From Camillea tinctor (taxonomy: Eukaryota; Ascomycota; Sordariomycetes; Xylariales; Xylariaceae), in assembly GCA_022578605.1 (NCBI GenBank), contig MU394094.1, positions 248,001-312,000 of the forward strand: a stretch of DNA of 64,000 bases, given 5' to 3'. The notes beneath the pieces were generated by a model, which saw nothing but the letters and a program-made list of their open reading frames with translations, searched no databases and was not told the origin of the DNA. The position numbers and the translations under genes are program-made. Of this stretch, positions 59,139-64,000 are shown piece after piece (the first letter of the stretch is position 1; the number at the start of each line of letters is the position of its first letter).

Positions 59139-62100
59139 ATGCAACAAACAAGACCCCAGCACAAGAGGGCCCCGGGGAGCTTCTCTCCACTACCGGGAAG
59201 TGTCAACACGTTGAACACAAGCACAGGCACAGGTACAGGCGCAGGTACAAGCACGAGCACGAGCACGAGCATGAGCCTGAGCACTCCAATCCTGACCCTG
59301 GCTACTTCTTCATCCACGTCCATGCAAGCGCAGGCGCCAACAAAAGCCCCAACGCCAACTTCAGCACCAGCACCAGCACCAACACCAGCGCCGGCTCCGG
59401 CCCCGTTATCCTCTTCCTCACGCCCACAAATACGCCGAATAGAATCTTCTTCGAGTGATGACACAATCTCTTCCATCTCCATCTCCATTCCTAAGACCCG
59501 AAGTCCACAATCGCCTATCCGCCTCACGAGCCCGACCTTTGCCAGCTTTACATCGCATCCCAATTCGAGTTCTAACAACCTGCAAAACTTCTCCCGTCCG
59601 AGTCGCTCCAACAACGATCTACCTGCCGCTCGCAACACCTCGCCCTTGACCTTGCCCACCGGCCATACTGTCCACACACGAAAACATTCCCAGACCCAGG
59701 GTCTCTTCGAGCCTACGCTGCCTTCCACGAGTCACTCGAATCTTTCCCAGGTTGGCATGGCCCAACCCGCCTCCGCCTCGACGCTGTCGGCCAGCCAGAT
59801 AGCCGCCCAGGCTGCTATGCAACACCAGCAGCATAGTCGCCACCGATCACAAACTGTTCCTTTCCCCGGCAGCGAGGGCCACGATACCTCCAAGCGTCCT
59901 GGGCCCAATCCTCTGACTGGGTCTCGTAGCCCGCCCATGCTCAGCTTGACCGAGGCGAGTGGCCCACGAGACAATGGCTTTGGGAATCAGAGTTATCATA
60001 ATGGTCTCTTAGGGAGCCATGCTGCTGCCGCCACCGCTGCCGCCAATGTTGCATTCCCTAGGACCTCGCCCCAGTCCTCGCCCGGCCTGCCTACGCCTGA
60101 TCCGACGGCTATGCCCGCGCCCCTCAACATCCCGGAGAAACCCTCCAAGATGGAGAAGTCCAAAGTCAAGCTGTTTTCGCGACCCAAGAAAATCGATACC
60201 AAGGGCGAAACGAGAGAGCGTCCGCTTCCAAGCCCTGGCAAGATTGGATCGGCATTGGCATCTCTACAGCGTGCGAACTTCAGCACAACCAGCCTGGCCG
60301 ACTCCCAATCCTTTTACAACCTGGGCAACGCTTCGTCCGCAACAATTCGACCGACTGACACCCCAGCTGAGCGAGAAGGCAAGGAGAAGGAAAAGGAACG
60401 GAAACACCACTTTTTGTCCCGTCAAAAGCACAAATTGAGTTCTAAAGACGATTACCACCTCCCTCTATCCTCCGCTGCCAGCAATTCTAGGCCTGTTGAC
60501 CCCAATGCGCCCTCGAGTCTGTACAATTTCAATGTGCCTCCGAGTCCGGGCCCAAGTAGCAACTTGGGGAAGAGCGTCAGCGGTCTCGACCTCAGACATG
60601 GTGGACGTGCTCTGCGGGAGAAGAGGAAGGAGGACAAATTAGGGGACATCATGCGTCACGAGAACGATTCGACCTTTGCGTTGGGAGCAGAATGGACTGG
60701 ACCAGGTAGTCTCGGCTCCAACACACCTACGTACATGTTCGAACCGATAGACCCGGGCAAGCATGGCCTGAATAACATGTCACTGGAGGACGCCTGGCCC
60801 TATCTCAAGACGAGGTTGCTGGTTATTTTTGAGGGTGAAGATCTGAGGCTGCCCGTGGAAGATTTCAACCGCATCGTGAGCATGCACATCCAGTTCTGCG
60901 TTCAGCGGCGCACCCCTCACATGATCGTCGATGATCTACGGGAACTGCTGTCCACCGGCTTCGCTTCGCTGGATCACACGCTACGCAAGACGCCTGAGGA
61001 CAGGCTTATCCCCTCGCTGGTGGAGCTCTGGATATTCACTTTCACTAGCATTCTACCCTACATGCAAGCTGTGTTCTTGCCCCTGGACCTCGAGCTATCG
61101 TCGGCTTCAGGGCCATTGTCTTCATCCGACCCGATACGTGACCACTGGGGTAGCACCATAGTAGGCTCTCCCACGTCGACCGTCTACCCTAGCAGCATAG
61201 CCAATGCCGAGACCTCATCTTCCTCCAAGGTCCTCGATGTCCGGGGTTTGGTCCTGACCGCCTACCGCGATGCCATGATCCTTCCACGTTACGAGAAACT
61301 CAAGACCATCTTTTCCCGCTTGTCCCTCGAGCATCTCCCCTCTTCACTATCCTCCCTCGCCCTGGCTTCTCCGCCCCCTCCGCCCCCTCCGCCCCCAAAC
61401 GACAGCGCCACATCTCTATCTACCTCTCCTAGCGATGGCTTTTCCGCTACCGTCCCCGCCCGCCCCGGCACTGCCATGTCTCTAGATCCTAGCGTGGCCA
61501 GCTACAACTCCAACTCCACCACCGTCTTCGGCAACGACTCGATCCCCTCGCGCAGTCGCGCCATTAGCAACGTGTCCTACGGAAGTGGGGTTTCAGATCC
61601 CGCCCCTGGAAGCTTATTGCGACCCTTCACGCCACAGCAGATGAGGGAAGTAGCAGGCGGAAGCGGAAGCGGGAGGGAGATACTAGGCAGCGTGCGCGAA
61701 CAAAACGTTGAGGACAGCAAGCAGGTCACCGAGATGGTGGGTCGTATGTTGCAGTGCATGAGCGTCCTCGCCAGCGTAGGCACCACGCCTCATACTGGCA
61801 GCCATAGCAACATCAATATGAGCAACAACCCTGTCCCCTCTTCGTCTATCTCGCCCACCCCGAGCCACAGCATCACCAGCGGCGGGGCTAGTGCCAGCGG
61901 CGACGAGGCGAGCAAAATGGTCTCGGAGTTGGGCCGCCTTCTCAAGCTCAATTGGCTCGGCAGAGGCCGTACGGGACGCAACAGGAGGGGCATGGTGGGA
62001 GGTAGGGTCAGGAGGCAGGAGAATAACCATCACAATAATATTATCACTCACGCTAGCAGCCCCGGGAATCTGAGCTCGAGCAGCATTAGCAATATGAATA

Positions 62101-62246
62101 TGAGCGCGAATACCCCTGGCCACAGCACTAGTAACGGTCCATTGTCGTCATCGGTACCTATTCATGGAGGCGGCGGCGGCGCTGGCAGTAGTATGTTAAG
62201 AGAGAGGGAGAGGGAAAGGGAGGGGGCTATTAGTGTGGCCGGGTGA
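59139..62246 (+). CDS. HbrB-like TORC2 subunit (Bit61/Protor family)
   Basis: This is a component of target-of-rapamycin complex 2, related to yeast Bit61 and animal Protor. The single-exon frame encodes 1,035 aa from ATG 59139. The N-terminal 500 residues are disordered, with Thr/Gly/Ser and Ala/Pro repeats (TPTSAPAPAPTPAPAPAP). The HbrB domain lies at about 528-730. It begins YMFEPIDPGKHGLNNMSLED and includes WPYLKTRLLVIFEGEDLRLP, VEDFNRIVSMHIQFCVQRRT, LVELWIFTFTSILPYMQAVF and LDVRGLVLTAYRDAMILPRY. A proline run (PPPPPPPPP) follows. Two conserved C-terminal helices are EMVGRMLQCMSVLASVG and ASKMVSELGRLLKLNWLGRG, then a basic RTGRNRRG stretch. The domain is insert-rich, as usual in filamentous fungi. 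Phosphorylation-prone SP sites are abundant. Confidence 0.92.
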   Translation: MQQTRPQHKRAPGSFSPLPGSVNTLNTSTGTGTGAGTSTSTSTSMSLSTPILTLATSSSTSMQAQAPTKAPTPTSAPAPAPTPAPAPAPLSSSSRPQIRRIESSSSDDTISSISISIPKTRSPQSPIRLTSPTFASFTSHPNSSSNNLQNFSRPSRSNNDLPAARNTSPLTLPTGHTVHTRKHSQTQGLFEPTLPSTSHSNLSQVGMAQPASASTLSASQIAAQAAMQHQQHSRHRSQTVPFPGSEGHDTSKRPGPNPLTGSRSPPMLSLTEASGPRDNGFGNQSYHNGLLGSHAAAATAAANVAFPRTSPQSSPGLPTPDPTAMPAPLNIPEKPSKMEKSKVKLFSRPKKIDTKGETRERPLPSPGKIGSALASLQRANFSTTSLADSQSFYNLGNASSATIRPTDTPAEREGKEKEKERKHHFLSRQKHKLSSKDDYHLPLSSAASNSRPVDPNAPSSLYNFNVPPSPGPSSNLGKSVSGLDLRHGGRALREKRKEDKLGDIMRHENDSTFALGAEWTGPGSLGSNTPTYMFEPIDPGKHGLNNMSLEDAWPYLKTRLLVIFEGEDLRLPVEDFNRIVSMHIQFCVQRRTPHMIVDDLRELLSTGFASLDHTLRKTPEDRLIPSLVELWIFTFTSILPYMQAVFLPLDLELSSASGPLSSSDPIRDHWGSTIVGSPTSTVYPSSIANAETSSSSKVLDVRGLVLTAYRDAMILPRYEKLKTIFSRLSLEHLPSSLSSLALASPPPPPPPPPNDSATSLSTSPSDGFSATVPARPGTAMSLDPSVASYNSNSTTVFGNDSIPSRSRAISNVSYGSGVSDPAPGSLLRPFTPQQMREVAGGSGSGREILGSVREQNVEDSKQVTEMVGRMLQCMSVLASVGTTPHTGSHSNINMSNNPVPSSSISPTPSHSITSGGASASGDEASKMVSELGRLLKLNWLGRGRTGRNRRGMVGGRVRRQENNHHNNIITHASSPGNLSSSSISNMNMSANTPGHSTSNGPLSSSVPIHGGGGGAGSSMLREREREREGAISVAG

Positions 62247-64000
62247 TGCTGTTGATGATGACGATGCTCATGATGATGATACCTACGGACGGTGATTAGG
62301 GAGGGCCAAAGAAAATAGAAGATTGAGAGCAAGGTATTGTTTCCTTTTCTTAGATATGCGGTATTGGAAGTTAGATTCAGGTAGGCAGGCAGGTGCACCT
62401 AGCCTACCTAGATAGTCATGGATGATGTTGCGGCAATTGTTTTTTCTTCTTGTCTTTGAGATTTGGATTGGGGCATTGGAATCGGATTAGTGACAACGAA
62501 GGGGGTGGAATCGGTGAAAGGAGAGAGGACACTGGAAATGGCAGAGAGGTTCCATCTATCAGAAGTCATGGGGGTGCAATGCAAGCGAGCAAATGTTTTA
62601 ACAAATTTATACAAGGGGATACATCAAGATATTCATATTAAGGCTTTGGAGTTTATATATGTGCAATGTCTTTTCTTTTTATTGGATTTCCCATGTCTAG
62701 CAGGGAGTTATAAGGCTACGGTGCTGAAAAAAAAATACGACGGCGAAGTACTCTACGATAGATAGATGAACAGGGAAAAAGAATTTCCTCGTGAATCTTT
62801 TTCAGTCCTCTAGAACTGCGTGTAAATATTAAGAAATAATTACGATCATACCTATAAAGCCATCTGGTTAGTCAAATAGTCCAAACGATAGAATTGGCCA
62901 TAGAGTAAAAAAGATTGATTTTTTTTTTTTTAAGTCAGACATCCAAGGTAAGGTCTTGTACCCTCATCTGCTTCAAAGAAAGGCTCTAGGTGAAGCTCGA
63001 GTGGAAACTGCGAATGAGGTGGAAAATTTCATCATATTAAAATAAATGGGCGGTGGTTGCTTTTGAGAATGATAAGGCAAAAAGAGAAAAAAGTTTTTTC
63101 ACTGACCTTTTGTTCTGGATGGTGTATAGACTTCCTCTATTATGAAGTAGAGGGTATAAACGTGAGGTTACTGGTTAGCAGAATATGCAAGAAATCGGAC
63201 ATGGCGCGACAGATGACCTATTATCTCCAAGGACGTTAGCAGTGGGTTTATAACCGATGTGAAAGCGAGAATCTGGGTGTAGATGAAACCCCTCGTGCAT
63301 GCTGCTGTGCTGCGTCTCGAGACGAGAAGGCTTTACAGCTTCTTGGAACGAAGATGCAAGCACCAGCGAAGAAGAAAAAAAAACATGCTCAATCAGACAA
63401 AGTATACTGGCAAGTAACAGGTACCACCACGAGGGGCGGTTGAAACCCGGACAGTCAAAACTTCTTCATGGTCGATTCTGTTGGGAAAAGAAGACAATGT
63501 TGTTTGGATGTCATCATTTGAGGGGGGTATTTTGGGAGGGAGGTGGAAGAGGAGGCTGCTTCTGCCGCTTCTGCCGCGTGAGAACTCACCTTTCTAGCTC
63601 AAGGTAGAGCAGGACTGAGTGTCAACTGGAAGATTGGCAAAATTTGCAAAAAACGCTTGCGGGAAGAGACTACAGGTGTTGTCTAATCAGAAGAACAAGA
63701 AGAACAAGAAGAACGAAGAACAAGAACAGAGACAAGAAACGAAAGACACTGCAAACAGTAACCGGCGAGCGGTGTGTATGTGCAATGTTCGCTGAGCTGT
63801 TGTTGTTCGTTTCGTATTGTAGATCTGAAGCTTGGTAGAGTGAAAGAAAGAAGAAAGTTGGTAGGAGGGAAGAGAGAAGAGAAAAAGATATTTGTAGTCG
63901 CAAATTCGCGTGATGGAATTTTTTTCTTTCTTTCTTAGCTTGCTTGAAAAAAAAAAAAAAGTACTAAAATGAGGGACTAGAAGAAGACAGAAGTAAAAAA
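62247..64000. other. 3' flank of HbrB and downstream intergenic sequence to the window end
   Basis: No gene is supported. The sequence has purine-rich tracts and an AAGAAGAAC short tandem array at about 63686-63725. The terminal A-rich runs end at the window edge. Confidence 0.4.

Noticed and set aside
59102..59728. 208-codon minus-strand open frame opposite the HbrB N-terminus
   Set aside because: The Val/Gly/Ala repeats (VGAGAGAEVGVGAFVGA) are the antisense of the Ala/Pro/Thr repeats in HbrB.

Overview
The window looks like nuclear DNA of a filamentous ascomycete (Pezizomycotina, most likely a sordariomycete). The coding genes have short GT-AG introns (68-145 nt), several with TACTAAC or CTAAC branch sites. 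The protein set is fungal: HOPS/CORVET Vps39, Rpd3L subunit Rxt3, TORC2 subunit HbrB, KEOPS subunit Gon7, an SPX phosphate permease, a fungal PD-(D/E)XK protein and an Fta2-like kinase fold. One transposon copy has been driven to extreme AT content, as repeat-induced point mutation (RIP) does. The species cannot be named from sequence alone.

Layout. 0.5-1.7 kb: a glutathione S-transferase with a possible mitochondrial N-terminal extension. 1.7-10 kb: a long gene-poor stretch with microsatellites. 10-11.8 kb: a hexose transporter of the major facilitator superfamily. 13.2-15.5 kb: two convergent accessory genes that both look damaged. One is an uncharacterised fungal protein whose splice acceptor is one base out of frame; the other is an aminoglycoside-phosphotransferase-like gene with a homopolymer frameshift and lost catalytic residues. 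17.9-18.9 kb: a secreted, probably GPI-anchored protein. 21.26-23.50 kb: a 2.23-kb DNA transposon with 53-bp terminal inverted repeats, flanked by TA and internally AT-saturated. 24.4-29.5 kb: SDHAF4 and Rxt3, convergent. 29.5-36.3 kb: a second gene desert. 36.3-37.4 kb: an RNase H-fold protein lacking most catalytic carboxylates. 39.5-42.3 kb: a Pho87/90/91-type SPX phosphate transporter. 44.1-49.4 kb: Vps39 and Gon7, convergent. 49.9-54.7 kb: an accessory group (PDDEXK-like, Fta2/kinase-like, nuclear-looking hypothetical) that contains a 10-N assembly gap. 55.4-56.9 kb: a secreted M28 leucine aminopeptidase. 57.4 kb: an intron-containing tRNA-Ser(UGA). 59.1-62.2 kb: the TORC2 subunit HbrB.

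Most genes are independent housekeeping genes, with no sign of operon-like organisation or of a biosynthetic cluster. The more unusual material is the damaged 13-15.5 kb locus, the RIP-like transposon relic, the degenerate RNase H protein, and the 49.9-54.7 kb group of a nuclease-like fold beside a kinase-like fold that keeps its catalytic residues. The sequence just left of the assembly gap is an error-ridden second copy of the sequence just right of it, so the gap is probably false.

Exon boundaries were read by hand from splice motifs and frame continuity. Family names rest on recognised motifs, not on database searches.
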